Positions 8,786-18,088 of a stretch of DNA of 64,000 bases are shown piece by piece. Source of the DNA: Fibrobacter sp. UWH4 (GTDB lineage: Bacteria > Fibrobacterota > Fibrobacteria > Fibrobacterales > Fibrobacteraceae); NCBI RefSeq assembly GCF_900142475.1, contig NZ_FRAY01000003.1, positions 248,001 to 312,000 of the forward strand, given 5' to 3'. The translations under genes and the position numbers were made by a program. The stretch's first letter is position 1. Each line of letters opens with the position of its first letter. The notes beneath the pieces were generated by a model. It was not told the DNA's origin. It did no database searches and saw nothing but the letters and a program-made list of their open reading frames with translations.

Positions 8786-9073
8786 ATGTCAGAAGAAACT
8801 GAAGTCAAATCCACAGAAGAAATCAAGCCTCAGGAAACAAAATCCCAAGAAAAGAAGGCCCCGGCCAAGAAGAAGCGCCCCCTGAACGCCAAGCGTAAGG
8901 GTGCTCCCGCTCCCAAGAAACCGGCTGTCTTTAGCGATTCCCTGGAAGAACGTTTCCCCGCCCTCGCCGCCAAGCTCAAGAAGCAGATTGAAGACGGTAT
9001 CAAGCAGAAGATCAAGGAAGCCCAGAACGACCCGAAGGTCAAGGCCGCCTCTAAGAAATTCGCTGAGAAGTAA
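8786..9073 (+). CDS. Small Lys/Ala-rich basic protein
   Basis: 95 residues. The N-terminal half is low-complexity and strongly basic (KKAPAKKKRPLNAKRKGAPA), resembling histone-H1-like or nucleoid/RNA-binding tails; the C-terminal half is a predicted charged helix (LAAKLKKQIEDGIKQKIK). I use ATG 8786, not the upstream ATG at 8720, because 8720 overlaps the promoter. Has its own promoter and terminator, so it is a single-gene unit. No family is recognised; a nucleic-acid-binding role is an inference from charge only. Confidence 0.75.
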   Translation: MSEETEVKSTEEIKPQETKSQEKKAPAKKKRPLNAKRKGAPAPKKPAVFSDSLEERFPALAAKLKKQIEDGIKQKIKEAQNDPKVKAASKKFAEK

Positions 9074-9098
9074 TTCGATTTTTCTTTGACAATTTAAA

Positions 9099-9132
9099 AT
9101 GCCGCTGGTCATTCGATCGGCGGTATTTTTTA
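9099..9132 (+). terminator. Terminator after the Lys-rich protein gene
   Basis: ATGCCGC (9099-9105) pairs with GCGGTAT (9120-9126, one G-U) and is followed by a T-rich tail. Confidence 0.6.
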
Positions 9133-9166
9133 TATATTTATTTAAAAATTTACAAGGAGATTTCTA

Positions 9167-9772
9167 ATGCGTAAGTTGTTTACGATTCTCGCTCTCGGTT
9201 GTGCTCTCGGTATGGTTGCCTGCGGTGGTGGCGGCAAGACCGTGACCCGTATCGATGAAAAATCTACGACGGATTTGTCGGGTAAGTGGAACGATACCGA
9301 CTCTCGCCTGGTTGCAGAAGAAATGATTACGAGCTGCTTGCACAGCGCCAAGATCGAACGCGTGATTGGCGAAATGGGCCGCACTCCGACCATCGTCATT
9401 GGCAAAATCCGCAACAAGAGCCACGAACACATCAGTGTCGAAACCTTCGTTAAGGACATGGAACGTACCCTCCTGAATTCCGAGGCGGTTGACTTCGTGG
9501 CAAATTCCGCCGAACGCGCCGAACTTCGTAACGAGGTGGCCGACCAGCAGGGGAACGCAACCGAAGAAACTGCCAAGGATCTTCATCAGGAAACGGGTGC
9601 CGACTGGATGCTGACCGGTACCATTAACACCATCGTGGACCAGGAAGGCGGCAAGTCCGTTATTTTCTACCAGGTGGACCTGGAACTCACCGACCTGCAG
9701 AGCCACAAGAAACTCTGGATGGGTGACAAGAAGATCAAGAAGTTCGTCTCTCAGGATTCTGTGAAGCTTTAG
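9167..9772 (+). CDS. LpoB-like penicillin-binding-protein activator lipoprotein
   Basis: 201 residues. Lipoprotein signal with lipobox MVAC (Cys20), followed by a short Gly-rich linker and a single domain (about 45-195) resembling LpoB / PBP activator: LVAEEMITSCL, TIVIGKIRNKSHEHIS, TGADWMLTGTIN and KKLWMGDKKIKKFV. The family's role is to reach from the outer membrane through peptidoglycan and stimulate a class A penicillin-binding protein; here the linker is short. An AAGGAGA ribosome site precedes the ATG. The gene is flanked by terminators on both sides, so monocistronic. Confidence 0.8.
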   Translation: MRKLFTILALGCALGMVACGGGGKTVTRIDEKSTTDLSGKWNDTDSRLVAEEMITSCLHSAKIERVIGEMGRTPTIVIGKIRNKSHEHISVETFVKDMERTLLNSEAVDFVANSAERAELRNEVADQQGNATEETAKDLHQETGADWMLTGTINTIVDQEGGKSVIFYQVDLELTDLQSHKKLWMGDKKIKKFVSQDSVKL

Positions 9773-9779
9773 TCGATTT

Positions 9780-9811
9780 CCCGCAGGGCATTCCCTTGCG
9801 GGGCTTTTTTT
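9780..9811 (+). terminator. Terminator whose U-tract touches the next start codon
   Basis: CCCGCAGGG pairs with CCCTTGCGGG (one bulge) around a CATT loop, followed by C and seven T (9805-9811). The ATG of the next gene is at 9812, so no room is left for a separate ribosome site. Confidence 0.8.
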
Positions 9812-10471
9812 ATGCGTCTTTGGATTACGACCGCACCTGACGATTTTTCTGCTGAGTTCGACGATATCGAGCAGATGTTTTCTCGTGGGCTTTCGCGCCT
9901 TATTTTGCAGAAGCGGAGCCGTACCGGTGCCCCTTATGCGACCGAAAGCGAATATGAACGCTGGCTTATGGCTCTCCCGATGGAATGCCGTGACCGCATC
10001 TGGGTGCGTGGGACTCCCGACCTGGCGGAACACCTGGATGTGCGCGGGTGCGTCGCCGAGGCGACTTCGCTTTTGGGAGATGTTCCCGAAAGCTGGAAGC
10101 GTGTGAATTGTATCGCTTTTTGCCGCAAGCTTGAACAGCTTGAAATGCTTCCCGAGTGGGTAGCAGGGGCTTTGGTGGGGCCCGTGTTCCAGCCGCAGTC
10201 CGTCTACGAACCGGTCGAAACGCTCGGTGCCGGATTGGTTGCGGATAAATTAATCGCACGTGATTCAAATCGCGATTCGTCCAATTCGGAGCAAGGTGTA
10301 TCTGCTCCTAAGGTTCCGCAGGTTATCGCTTTCGGTGGCGTTGACCATGAAACTCTCGATGAAATAAAAAAACTCCCCGTGCAGGGCGTCTCTGTTTTGG
10401 GCGGAATCTGGAATTATGCCGATCCGGTAAATGCGTTTATAAAGCTAAATAGGACTGTCGCAGGAATGTAA
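9812..10471 (+). CDS. Thiamine-phosphate synthase/TenI-like protein
   Basis: 219 residues with the ThiE/TenI barrel outline: MRLWITTAPDDF at the start, LILQKRS, DIWVRG-like strand, AGALVGPVFQPQS (equivalent of the family's GPVFxTxSK) and IAFGGVDHETLDEIKKLPVQGVSVLGGIW at the end. ThiE joins HMP-PP and thiazole phosphate to make thiamine phosphate. Key phosphate-binding positions look altered (QS instead of TxSK, divergent HLGQ region), so it may be a TenI-like or non-thiamine relative. No other thi genes are nearby. The ATG directly follows the upstream terminator's U-tract. Confidence 0.7.
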   Translation: MRLWITTAPDDFSAEFDDIEQMFSRGLSRLILQKRSRTGAPYATESEYERWLMALPMECRDRIWVRGTPDLAEHLDVRGCVAEATSLLGDVPESWKRVNCIAFCRKLEQLEMLPEWVAGALVGPVFQPQSVYEPVETLGAGLVADKLIARDSNRDSSNSEQGVSAPKVPQVIAFGGVDHETLDEIKKLPVQGVSVLGGIWNYADPVNAFIKLNRTVAGM

Positions 10472-10474
10472 TGT

Positions 10475-10548
10475 GAGTGGTTAGTAAATAGGGCCGCTTC
10501 GCCGCGACTATAAGTCCTAACCACTAATCACCAACCACTGTCTACTCA
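10475..10548. repeat. AACCACTAATCACC-type degenerate repeat with inverted arms
   Basis: GTGGTTAGTAAATAGG on the left and CCTAACCACTAATCACC on the right flank a GC-rich hairpin (GCCGCTTCGCCGCG). Similar units lie at 39543, 40736 and 40826. No gene in the gap. Confidence 0.6.
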
Positions 10549-10563
10549 TCCCACATCCTTGAT

Positions 10564-12366
10564 CTACCGCTCTATATAAACAGTGTTTCTCGGCTTGGCC
10601 TTGAGCCTGTTGCCGAGCAAATCAAAGTAAACCGGGTTACGGTTTAGGCGAGCGGGTTTACTGAAATCGCGGTATTTCTTGGCAATGCTGACAGTCGTGT
10701 CCGGCTCCACGTACGGCTTGTCCGGATCGTCGACGACCATCTTGATGCGCGCCGTGCTCTTGCAGCCGGTTTCGTTGGTGTAAGTCACGGTATAGTAACC
10801 GCTGAAGTTGCCGTCTACGTTCTTGAGAGTGTTTTCGCGAGTCGTCGACTTGAATCCGTTCGGGCCTTCCCAGCTCCAGAGCTTGCCGTCCCACGGGTGC
10901 GGGCCGAACTGCACCGTAGCGCCCTTCGCGACCTTCAGATCGAGTGTCTCGTTCCAGCCTCCTTCATCGATTTTCACGTAGGGGATAATCTTCGTGCCGC
11001 TGCAGGGGCCAACGACCTTCTTGCCGTCGCACACGCCGATGGAATCTGGAATGTCAATCACTCGCGGTTCAAAGTCCGGAGTGGGGAAGGCTTTCATGAG
11101 TTTTGCAGTCTCTTCGGCGGTAACCGGGAGGATTGTCCCGTGGCGGGGTGTGAATGCGCCGCTCGTCTTGGTATCCTGCACGAACTTGAAGTTTTCGAGG
11201 TCGGAACTGCTTGTGAACTGGTAATGCCCGTTCATGTAGCAGTCGTACATGAGCACCCAGGTGTTCTGGTTGATGAGCTTGAAGACTCCTGCACCTTCTA
11301 CGGCCTCGGTCGTCTGTTGCAGGGCCTTGCTCGGTTTGCTCCACTGCGAACCGCTGGCGGCTCCACTTTTCGGCATGAGAGAACTTGCGGTCACCTTGCA
11401 GATGCCGCCGTCGCCTTCGTTCTTGTAGAAGGCGTGGTAGAACTTGTCGACCGGGTTGTAGACGATGTCCATGTCGATGGTCGATTTGCCGCGGTCAAAG
11501 AAATGCTGCGGTTCGCCTTCTAAGTCGGTAAAGTCCTTGTTCGAGTAGGCATAGAACACCTTGTCGTAGGGGATGGTGCCATCGTTGGTCAACAGCGAAA
11601 AATATACTAGCGGGCGGCCCTTGGTGCCGTCGCCGTTGTCGTAGGTGTCGTCCCAGAAGGTTTCGGGGGCCCAGACACGGGTCACGTTCGCGAAGTTCTT
11701 GCCCTTGTACTTGTCCGGGAAATGTACCGTGCTGTGTTCCCAGTTGATGAGGTCGCGGGAGCGCATGAGCACCATGCCGCGGTTGCTTGCCCAGCCCTCG
11801 GCGCTCTTCATGTCGGTATTTACCATGTAGAACCAGCCGTCGGGAGCGCGCAGCACGTGCGGGTCGCGGAGTCCCTTCTTGATGCTCACGGTATCAGCGG
11901 CCACCACGCGCTTGCCGTTGTTCATGGCGGTAAAGCTGTAACCGTCGTTACTCAGCGCGTAGTAGATATTTTCGTTGTCGTTTGACGGAAAATAGGCGAA
12001 AAGGTAGTTGGAGTAGGGTTCATACCCGTGGATGGAAACCTTGAATAGTTTTTTCTCGGTTTGCTGCGATGTGTCGACATTCTTGATGCTGGCGGTCAGG
12101 GAAACTACCTTGTTTTCGCCCACGAAGCGTCCGTTGATGCGTCCGTCATGTCCGAGGAAGAGGGTGTCCGAACTTTCCCAGGTGATAGGGTATTTGCGGT
12201 CGGTACGGGGGGTGGAGTCGGGAAGGACGAGGTCTTCATAGAGGTCATTTATCGCATTGCCCAGTTTGACGCTGTCGTATGCGGCCCAGAACGGCGAAAT
12301 TTCGACGATGTCTTGGGAAAAGGCGATTCCCGCCCCTATAATCGCAAGTGCAAATGAACGTTTCAT
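10564..12366 (-). CDS. Secreted glycoside hydrolase family 43-like enzyme
   Basis: 600 residues with signal peptide (MKRSFALAIIGAGIAFS). An N-terminal all-beta segment (about 40-110) precedes a five-bladed propeller domain of GH43 type (about 115-430). Candidate acidic residues sit in GLRDPHVLRAPDG (catalytic base region), STIDMDIVYNP (pKa modulator) and AVEGAGVFKL (acid). A C-terminal Ig-like region (PYVKIDEGGWNETLDLKVAKG...) and a short VYFDLLGNRL tail follow. Likely an arabinofuranosidase/xylosidase or arabinanase acting on hemicellulose outside the cell; substrate cannot be told. AGGAG lies 9 nt before the ATG. Transcribed alone. Confidence 0.8.
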   Translation of the reverse strand: MKRSFALAIIGAGIAFSQDIVEISPFWAAYDSVKLGNAINDLYEDLVLPDSTPRTDRKYPITWESSDTLFLGHDGRINGRFVGENKVVSLTASIKNVDTSQQTEKKLFKVSIHGYEPYSNYLFAYFPSNDNENIYYALSNDGYSFTAMNNGKRVVAADTVSIKKGLRDPHVLRAPDGWFYMVNTDMKSAEGWASNRGMVLMRSRDLINWEHSTVHFPDKYKGKNFANVTRVWAPETFWDDTYDNGDGTKGRPLVYFSLLTNDGTIPYDKVFYAYSNKDFTDLEGEPQHFFDRGKSTIDMDIVYNPVDKFYHAFYKNEGDGGICKVTASSLMPKSGAASGSQWSKPSKALQQTTEAVEGAGVFKLINQNTWVLMYDCYMNGHYQFTSSSDLENFKFVQDTKTSGAFTPRHGTILPVTAEETAKLMKAFPTPDFEPRVIDIPDSIGVCDGKKVVGPCSGTKIIPYVKIDEGGWNETLDLKVAKGATVQFGPHPWDGKLWSWEGPNGFKSTTRENTLKNVDGNFSGYYTVTYTNETGCKSTARIKMVVDDPDKPYVEPDTTVSIAKKYRDFSKPARLNRNPVYFDLLGNRLKAKPRNTVYIER

Positions 12367-12581
12367 ATTTTCATTCTCCTATAACCTCAGTAATTTCGAC
12401 TCAAGTCCTCATTACTAATCGCTGCCTACATCAAATATAACTACTCCGTTTCGTTCCGTTTTGCCCTGAAAAATACGATTGTTGATAATTTTTCCACGGT
12501 CCAGGTGTATTTTATGTCACATGAATTTCGAAAAAAACATATAATAAAGTTGCAAAATGCCATTTTTGAGAAAAAAAAGGC

Positions 12582-12606
12582 ATATTATTCCAAGTTGGAA
12601 TAATAT
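12582..12606. promoter_or_regulatory. 25-bp perfect palindrome upstream of the HD-GYP regulator
   Basis: ATATTATTCCAA-G-TTGGAATAATAT, a 12-bp perfect dyad with one central base, ends 42 nt before the ATG of the HD-GYP gene. It sits just upstream of a -35-like TTGGAC (12610) and a TATATT (12635). Looks like a dimeric regulator site. The rest of the 282-bp gap 12367-12648 is AT-rich with no gene. Confidence 0.6.
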
Positions 12607-12648
12607 AAATTGGACAAATTTCAAATTTTAATGATATATTAGGAGTGT

Positions 12649-13716
12649 ATGGATCGATCCCGCGCGAAAATTTTAGTTATTGACGATACGAAAACAAACA
12701 TCGAAGTGCTCGAAGGCATTTTATCCAACGATTACGATGTTTTTGTTGCCCTGGATGGTAAAAAAGGGCTGTTGCTTGCCGAAAAGGTCAAGCCTGATCT
12801 TATATTGCTCGATGTGATGATGCCCGAAATGGACGGCTACGAGACTCTTCACCAGATGAAGGAGAAGGGGCTCGTCGACAATACTCCGGTCCTGTTCCTG
12901 ACCGCCAAGGCGGATTCCAAGAGTGAACAGCAGGGGTTGGACCTTGGGGCGGTCGACTACATTACCAAGCCGTTCCATCCGAACCTGGTACAGCTCCGTA
13001 TCAAAAACCAGCTTGAATTCAAGCACCAGCGTGACCATCTGCAGGAACTTGTTGAAGAAAAGACGGTGGACCTGCGCAAGACTCTCAAGGTGATGCTCAC
13101 GAGTCTCGGTGCACTTGCCGAATACCGTGATCCTGAAACCGGGGCGCACATTAAGCGTACCCAGGTGCTGGTGCAGATGCTTGCCGAAAAACTGCGCAAT
13201 CACCCGCGTTTTAAGGATGCCATCCCCAATAACGAATATATAGACTACTATGCAACGGCGGCCCCCTTGCACGACATTGGCAAGGTGGGCATTCCCGACG
13301 AAATTCTGCGCAAGCCAGCCCGCCTGAACGAAGAGGAATGGGCCGTGATGAGTACGCATGCGCAGATGGGCTACGATGTGCTTGTCAATGCGACGCATGA
13401 ACTCAAGGACCACCCGCTGGTGCGAATTTCTGCAGAAATTATCTTGAATCACCATGAGCGTTTTGACGGTGACGGATACCCGAACGGTCTCAAGGGTGAC
13501 GCTATCCCTGTCGGTGCGCGCCTGATGTCGGTTGCCGATGTCTACGACGCCCTTGTTTCCAGGAGGCCCTACAAGGAAGCTTTCCCGCACGAAGTTGCCG
13601 TCAAGGAAATCCAGGAAGGAAGGGGTACCCAGTTTGATCCGGACGTGGTCGATGCCTTTATGGAACTGGAATCGCAGCTTCCTGCCATTTACGACCGGTT
13701 CAAAGAAGAATCCTAG
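12649..13716 (+). CDS. Response regulator with HD-GYP c-di-GMP phosphodiesterase output
   Basis: 355 residues, RpfG-like architecture. Receiver domain at 5-125 with phospho-acceptor Asp55 (LLDVMMPEMDGYE) and conserved Lys (ITKPFHP). HD-GYP domain at about 150-345: metal-binding His208-Asp209 (LHDIGKVGIPDEI), HHERFDGDG, and the diagnostic GYP at 276-278. It should hydrolyse cyclic di-GMP when phosphorylated. It is 12 nt upstream of a large hybrid histidine kinase and probably its partner. A 25-bp palindrome lies in front of the operon; AGGAG precedes the ATG. Confidence 0.92.
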   Translation: MDRSRAKILVIDDTKTNIEVLEGILSNDYDVFVALDGKKGLLLAEKVKPDLILLDVMMPEMDGYETLHQMKEKGLVDNTPVLFLTAKADSKSEQQGLDLGAVDYITKPFHPNLVQLRIKNQLEFKHQRDHLQELVEEKTVDLRKTLKVMLTSLGALAEYRDPETGAHIKRTQVLVQMLAEKLRNHPRFKDAIPNNEYIDYYATAAPLHDIGKVGIPDEILRKPARLNEEEWAVMSTHAQMGYDVLVNATHELKDHPLVRISAEIILNHHERFDGDGYPNGLKGDAIPVGARLMSVADVYDALVSRRPYKEAFPHEVAVKEIQEGRGTQFDPDVVDAFMELESQLPAIYDRFKEES

Positions 13717-13728
13717 TGAGGTTTTGAT

Positions 13729-16700
13729 TTGACCCACAATCCCATCAATGCGCAGCGTCGTCGCCTTCGAAACCGTATTTCAATGGTTTATGTGTTGCCG
13801 ACTTTTATAGCGGCGATTGTGTTGGTCTTTATATTTTCTTATGCGGTTCGTTCCATGCTGGTGGATTCGGCGGTCGCCAATACCGAGACGGCGCTCCACG
13901 AACGCGTTCAGACCGAAGTCGAGGCTTTTCTCAAGAATCGCGAAGATAAGTTCCTCTCGTTTTCAAAGCGTTTTCAGCAGATAACGAAGGACAATGCGCT
14001 TCGGCCCATGCTTTACAAGCAGACGCAGCAGGGGGGTGAAGGGATTGTCGATGTCTATTACGGAAGCAAGGACGGCGATTTCATTTCGGGTCGCGGACTG
14101 AAACTTGAGAGTGGGAAGACGGAATTCCGCACGACGGGCTGGTACCTGGAAGCATCGCGTAAACGCGGACTTGCCTACACGGGGCCGATTCTCCGCAAAG
14201 ATGTGAACAAGCAGGTGCTTTCGCTTTCGTATCCGATTTGGGATAAGAATCACAAGTTCAAGGGAGCCGTCGCCGAAGATATCAATCTTCACAAGGTGCG
14301 TCTTTCGATGGGCGGGCTTGCCAAGGAAGAAGGCGGCGTCACGATGCTGGTGGGGAGCGAAAACGACAACCTCCTGACCTATTTCCCGTACGAGATCAAT
14401 CGTGGAAAGGTCCTGCAGGATAGCGTCGAAAATTTGCTTCAGCTGGTTTCGGACAAGTTCAATTCCGATACGCTGATGGATGGGCGCATCTTGCGATTCG
14501 AAAAGACGAATGAACATCGCCAGCAGCTCATTTTCATGGTGACTCCTTTGAGCCAGTTGCCGTTCTATATTGTCCACGTGAGTCAGCACAACAGGATTGC
14601 CGCGAATATCGACAACCACGCATCGACGGTATTCGGCGTGGTCGCCATCGCCGTGTTCCTGATGATGGGACTTGCTGCCCTTCTTTCCCATATTCTTTTC
14701 CGTCGTTATATCCAGCGCGATCTGAACGACAGCGTGAATTCCAGTACCTTGTTCGATACACTTTTGTGGAAAGGCGACAATTTTACGATTATCCTTACGA
14801 ACGAGAATTTTGACATTCTTCATGCGAGTGCTTATGTGGTTGATTTCCTGAACGTCGGCGAGGACATGAAGGACGAAAGCTTGTTCAAGTTCTTCAAGTC
14901 GGAAACCTTTGAAAAGTTTGCGCGCAGAGTTGCCATGGGCGGCCAGATGCTTGCCAGTGAACGCAAGACGATTGAGCAAGTCCAGAATTCTGACGGGGAA
15001 GTGGCATGGTGGGGCATGTCGTTCCAGGTGCTTGTCGAAGATAACGGTGCGACAAGATTCCTGATCATGGTGACCGACGAAACGAGCGGAATCCAGAAAG
15101 ATACCATCTTGGATACGATCATGCTTTCGGGCGACCATTCGATTCTGATCATCTTTGACAAGAATATGCATGTCAAGTACATGTCGAGGCAACTTGCTGA
15201 ATTCTTGAACAAGGAATGGCGTTCGTTTATCGGTCTTTCGATTATGGATCTTCCCGAAATGGGACTGCCTAAATCGATTATCTCTTCGATGATTGATTCG
15301 TTCAAGAAGGACGAAGTCTGGAAGGATTCCTTTATGCTGAAGCCCGAGGACGGTTCCTCGGAAACTTGGTTCCGTGGTGAAGGCTGCACCTTGAAGACGC
15401 AGGAAACCGTTGTCGGCTACATGCTTTCGATGATCGATATCTCGGAGGTGGTGGCGGCTCGCGAAATTGCCGAGCAGGCGACCCAGGCGAAAAGCGAGTT
15501 CCTTGCGAATATGAGTCATGAAATTCGTACGCCGATGAATGCCATTATCGGCATGGCGCACCTGATTTCGGAAACGAACCTGGACAATCACCAGCGCGGT
15601 TTTGTGGATCGCATTAGTCATGCGGCAAAATCCTTGCTCGGCATCATCAACAATATTCTAGACTTCTCGAAGATTGAGGCGAAAAAGCAGGATCTGGAAA
15701 TTACGCAACTTGTGTTACAGGATGTCATCGGCGAGGTGGCGGCGCTTGCGGAAGTTCGTATTGCAGGTCGCCCGATTGAACTGATTGTGGATGTAGATCC
15801 GGATATTCCAGAAATCTTGATGGGTGACCCGCTCCGTCTTTCGCAGATTTTCACGAACCTGATCAACAATGCGACCAAGTTTACCGAAAAGGGCGACATT
15901 ACTTTGAGTGTAAAGCTCTTGCAGCAGGTGAACAATACGGTCAAGCTGTATTTCTGCGTCAAAGATACGGGAATTGGCATGACTCCCGAGCAGCTGGGGC
16001 GCCTGTTCAACGCCTTTACGCAGGCGGACGGTTCTACAACGCGCAAGTATGGCGGCACGGGACTTGGACTCGTGATTTCGAAGTCGCTGGTGGAACTGAT
16101 GGGCGGTCAGCTGCAGGTGTCGAGTGTTTCGGGAGAAGGTTCTCAATTCTTCTTTACGATTTCTCTGCCCGTGGCATCGCAGGCCGGCGAACCGAAATGG
16201 AAAAGTGAAGACCGGTTACGCAACAAGAATATCTTGCTGATCGATGACTGTGCGAACTTGAGGACGGTTCTTCGCCATTACCTGACGCGTCTGCAATGCG
16301 TTGTCGAGGAAGCCTGTTCCGTTGACGAGGCTCTGGAGCTGATCCAGGCTCATGAAGAGGCCAACGAGGATCCGTACGATCTGTTCCTGGTGGATTACAG
16401 TATGCCTCTCTTGAACGGTTTTGACTTTGTGTATGGCCTGAGCGATTCGATGAAGTCGATTCCCAAGATTTTGATGCATCCGATCCATTTTGACGAAAGT
16501 GAACTTTCGACGGCCGAAGGACTCGGGTTCAATGCGTTTGTCTCTAAGCCGCTGCAGTTGAGTTCCATGTTGAGCGCCATGCAGGAAGCTTTCGGTTATC
16601 CGCTCACGTACCAGAAGGCGGCCAAGAAAGAAAAGGGTAAAATCTACTTCAAGGAAGCTAAGATTCTTCTGGTCGAAGATAACCAGATGAACCAGGAATT

Positions 16701-17700
16701 GGCGGTGTCCCTGTTGAACAGCGTCGGCCTTACCACGATGATCGCGAACAACGGTAAAGAAGCCTTGGAAATGCTCAAGAAGGATGCGTTCAACCTGGTG
16801 CTGATGGATATCCAGATGCCCATTATGGACGGCCTTACGGCGACCCGCGAAATCCGTGCCCGCGAAGATGAATACTTCAAGCAGGTGCCGATCCTCGCCA
16901 TGAGTGCCCGAGCTTTCAAGAAGGATACGGAAGAATGCCTTGAAGCGGGTATGAATGCGCATATCGTAAAGCCGATTGACCCGACGATTCTTTACGAGGA
17001 ACTGGCGAAGTTCCTGCAGGTTGCCGCAGAAACGCAGGGCGCCGCGAAGGACGATCAAGTCGATATCTCGCAGGATGACAAGGACTTTATTTCGCATTTC
17101 CAGAAGGTCAAGAATTTTGATGCGGAGTCGGGGCTTTACCATGTCAACAACAACCGCAATATGTTCCTCAAGATTTTGCAGGGCTTCGTCCGCGATTATG
17201 GTGGAAATTCGTTCAATCTGCGTTCCCTGATAGAACAGTTCCATTACGAAGAGGCGACCCGTATCGTGCATACGATTAAGGGACTTTGTGGAACTATCGG
17301 CGCAGGCCATGTCCAGAACCTTGCGGCAACGCTCGAAGCGGACTTGGAACAGAAACAGTGCAATTTTAGCGATTACAATGTTTTCGAAGAAAACCTGCGT
17401 GAACTTGTCGACGAACTGAATATCGTTCTGACGGATATCGTGACGGAACAGAACGAACCTGTCCAGAAAGTGGATGATCCCGAAGCAGAAAAGAAGTTGC
17501 GTGAAGCGGTTGTCGCCTTGAAGGATGCGGTGGATACCTGTTCTTCGACCCAGTGCAAACGAATCTTGGACGGTATAGACGGGATTGCCTTTGAAAAGAG
17601 TCAAGAAGTTCTTCTGCGCAAGCTGAAGGAACTGCTTGAAGATTACGATTTCAGCGAGGCCGCCGAAATCCTGGATTCCCTGGAAAAGACTCTCGGTTAG
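13729..17700 (+). CDS. Hybrid sensor histidine kinase (dCache-PAS-HisKA-REC-REC-HPt)
   Basis: 1323 residues, TTG start preceded by GTGAGG at a proper distance. Order: membrane helix (about 18-42), extracytoplasmic dCache-like sensor (45-295), second helix (298-322), two PAS-like regions (345-455, 460-570), HisKA with His597 ([14 protein letters not shown]), ATPase ([15 protein letters not shown]), receiver 1 with Asp889 ([10 protein letters not shown]), receiver 2 with Asp1027 ([11 protein letters not shown]), and a C-terminal HPt domain with His1181 ([15 protein letters not shown]). This is a full phosphorelay on one chain, able to pass phosphate to the HD-GYP regulator encoded 12 nt upstream. 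The ligand is unknown. Its stop overlaps the convergent zinc-ribbon gene by 4 nt. Confidence 0.92.
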   Translation: MTHNPINAQRRRLRNRISMVYVLPTFIAAIVLVFIFSYAVRSMLVDSAVANTETALHERVQTEVEAFLKNREDKFLSFSKRFQQITKDNALRPMLYKQTQQGGEGIVDVYYGSKDGDFISGRGLKLESGKTEFRTTGWYLEASRKRGLAYTGPILRKDVNKQVLSLSYPIWDKNHKFKGAVAEDINLHKVRLSMGGLAKEEGGVTMLVGSENDNLLTYFPYEINRGKVLQDSVENLLQLVSDKFNSDTLMDGRILRFEKTNEHRQQLIFMVTPLSQLPFYIVHVSQHNRIAANIDNHASTVFGVVAIAVFLMMGLAALLSHILFRRYIQRDLNDSVNSSTLFDTLLWKGDNFTIILTNENFDILHASAYVVDFLNVGEDMKDESLFKFFKSETFEKFARRVAMGGQMLASERKTIEQVQNSDGEVAWWGMSFQVLVEDNGATRFLIMVTDETSGIQKDTILDTIMLSGDHSILIIFDKNMHVKYMSRQLAEFLNKEWRSFIGLSIMDLPEMGLPKSIISSMIDSFKKDEVWKDSFMLKPEDGSSETWFRGEGCTLKTQETVVGYMLSMIDISEVVAAREIAEQATQAKSEFLANMSHEIRTPMNAIIGMAHLISETNLDNHQRGFVDRISHAAKSLLGIINNILDFSKIEAKKQDLEITQLVLQDVIGEVAALAEVRIAGRPIELIVDVDPDIPEILMGDPLRLSQIFTNLINNATKFTEKGDITLSVKLLQQVNNTVKLYFCVKDTGIGMTPEQLGRLFNAFTQADGSTTRKYGGTGLGLVISKSLVELMGGQLQVSSVSGEGSQFFFTISLPVASQAGEPKWKSEDRLRNKNILLIDDCANLRTVLRHYLTRLQCVVEEACSVDEALELIQAHEEANEDPYDLFLVDYSMPLLNGFDFVYGLSDSMKSIPKILMHPIHFDESELSTAEGLGFNAFVSKPLQLSSMLSAMQEAFGYPLTYQKAAKKEKGKIYFKEAKILLVEDNQMNQELAVSLLNSVGLTTMIANNGKEALEMLKKDAFNLVLMDIQMPIMDGLTATREIRAREDEYFKQVPILAMSARAFKKDTEECLEAGMNAHIVKPIDPTILYEELAKFLQVAAETQGAAKDDQVDISQDDKDFISHFQKVKNFDAESGLYHVNNNRNMFLKILQGFVRDYGGNSFNLRSLIEQFHYEEATRIVHTIKGLCGTIGAGHVQNLAATLEADLEQKQCNFSDYNVFEENLRELVDELNIVLTDIVTEQNEPVQKVDDPEAEKKLREAVVALKDAVDTCSSTQCKRILDGIDGIAFEKSQEVLLRKLKELLEDYDFSEAAEILDSLEKTLG

Positions 17701-17936
17701 TGTAGCACCATTGCTGCGATAAATGCCAGGGTGACGATGATTGCCGCTACGATGGCAAGCGGGTTCGCTTTTTTCTTGGAACCGAATTCATTATCGACTA
17801 TTTCTTCGTAGTCCGGTGTCTCGAGATCGGTAAATTCCGAACCTTCGCTCCAGCCGGTTTCCTTGTCGCTTCCGCAGTGCGGGCAAAAGGTGGCGTTTTC
17901 CTTGAGTGGGGAATGGCAGTGGGGGCAATAGTTCAT
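17697..17936 (-). CDS. Small zinc-ribbon membrane protein
   Basis: 79 residues. N-terminal double CxxC zinc ribbon ([26 protein letters not shown]), an acidic linker, and one C-terminal membrane helix ([20 protein letters not shown]). ATG 17936 places the ribbon at the very N-terminus as is usual; the upstream extension to 18017 is basic and low complexity and was rejected. Such ribbon-TM proteins are common orphan genes with unknown role. Its stop overlaps the stop of the convergent kinase gene (shared TTAG at 17697-17700). Confidence 0.75.
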   Translation of the reverse strand: MNYCPHCHSPLKENATFCPHCGSDKETGWSEGSEFTDLETPDYEEIVDNEFGSKKKANPLAIVAAIIVTLAFIAAMVLH

Positions 17937-18088
17937 AAAAGTCAAAGTAGAAAAAGTCTTTTGAGTTTTCTGTCCGCTTTTTGGGTTTTCCATCCGCTTT
18001 TTGGGGCTTCTGGTCATTTTTTTGAGGCTCTAATTTGCTTTTTTAAGGTAAAAAATGCTATAATACTGATGTATAAGTGGAGGATTCT

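Noticed and set aside
18077-18088. GTG start for the barrel protein
   Set aside because: It overlaps the GGAGG ribosome site; ATG 18089 gives a normal signal peptide.
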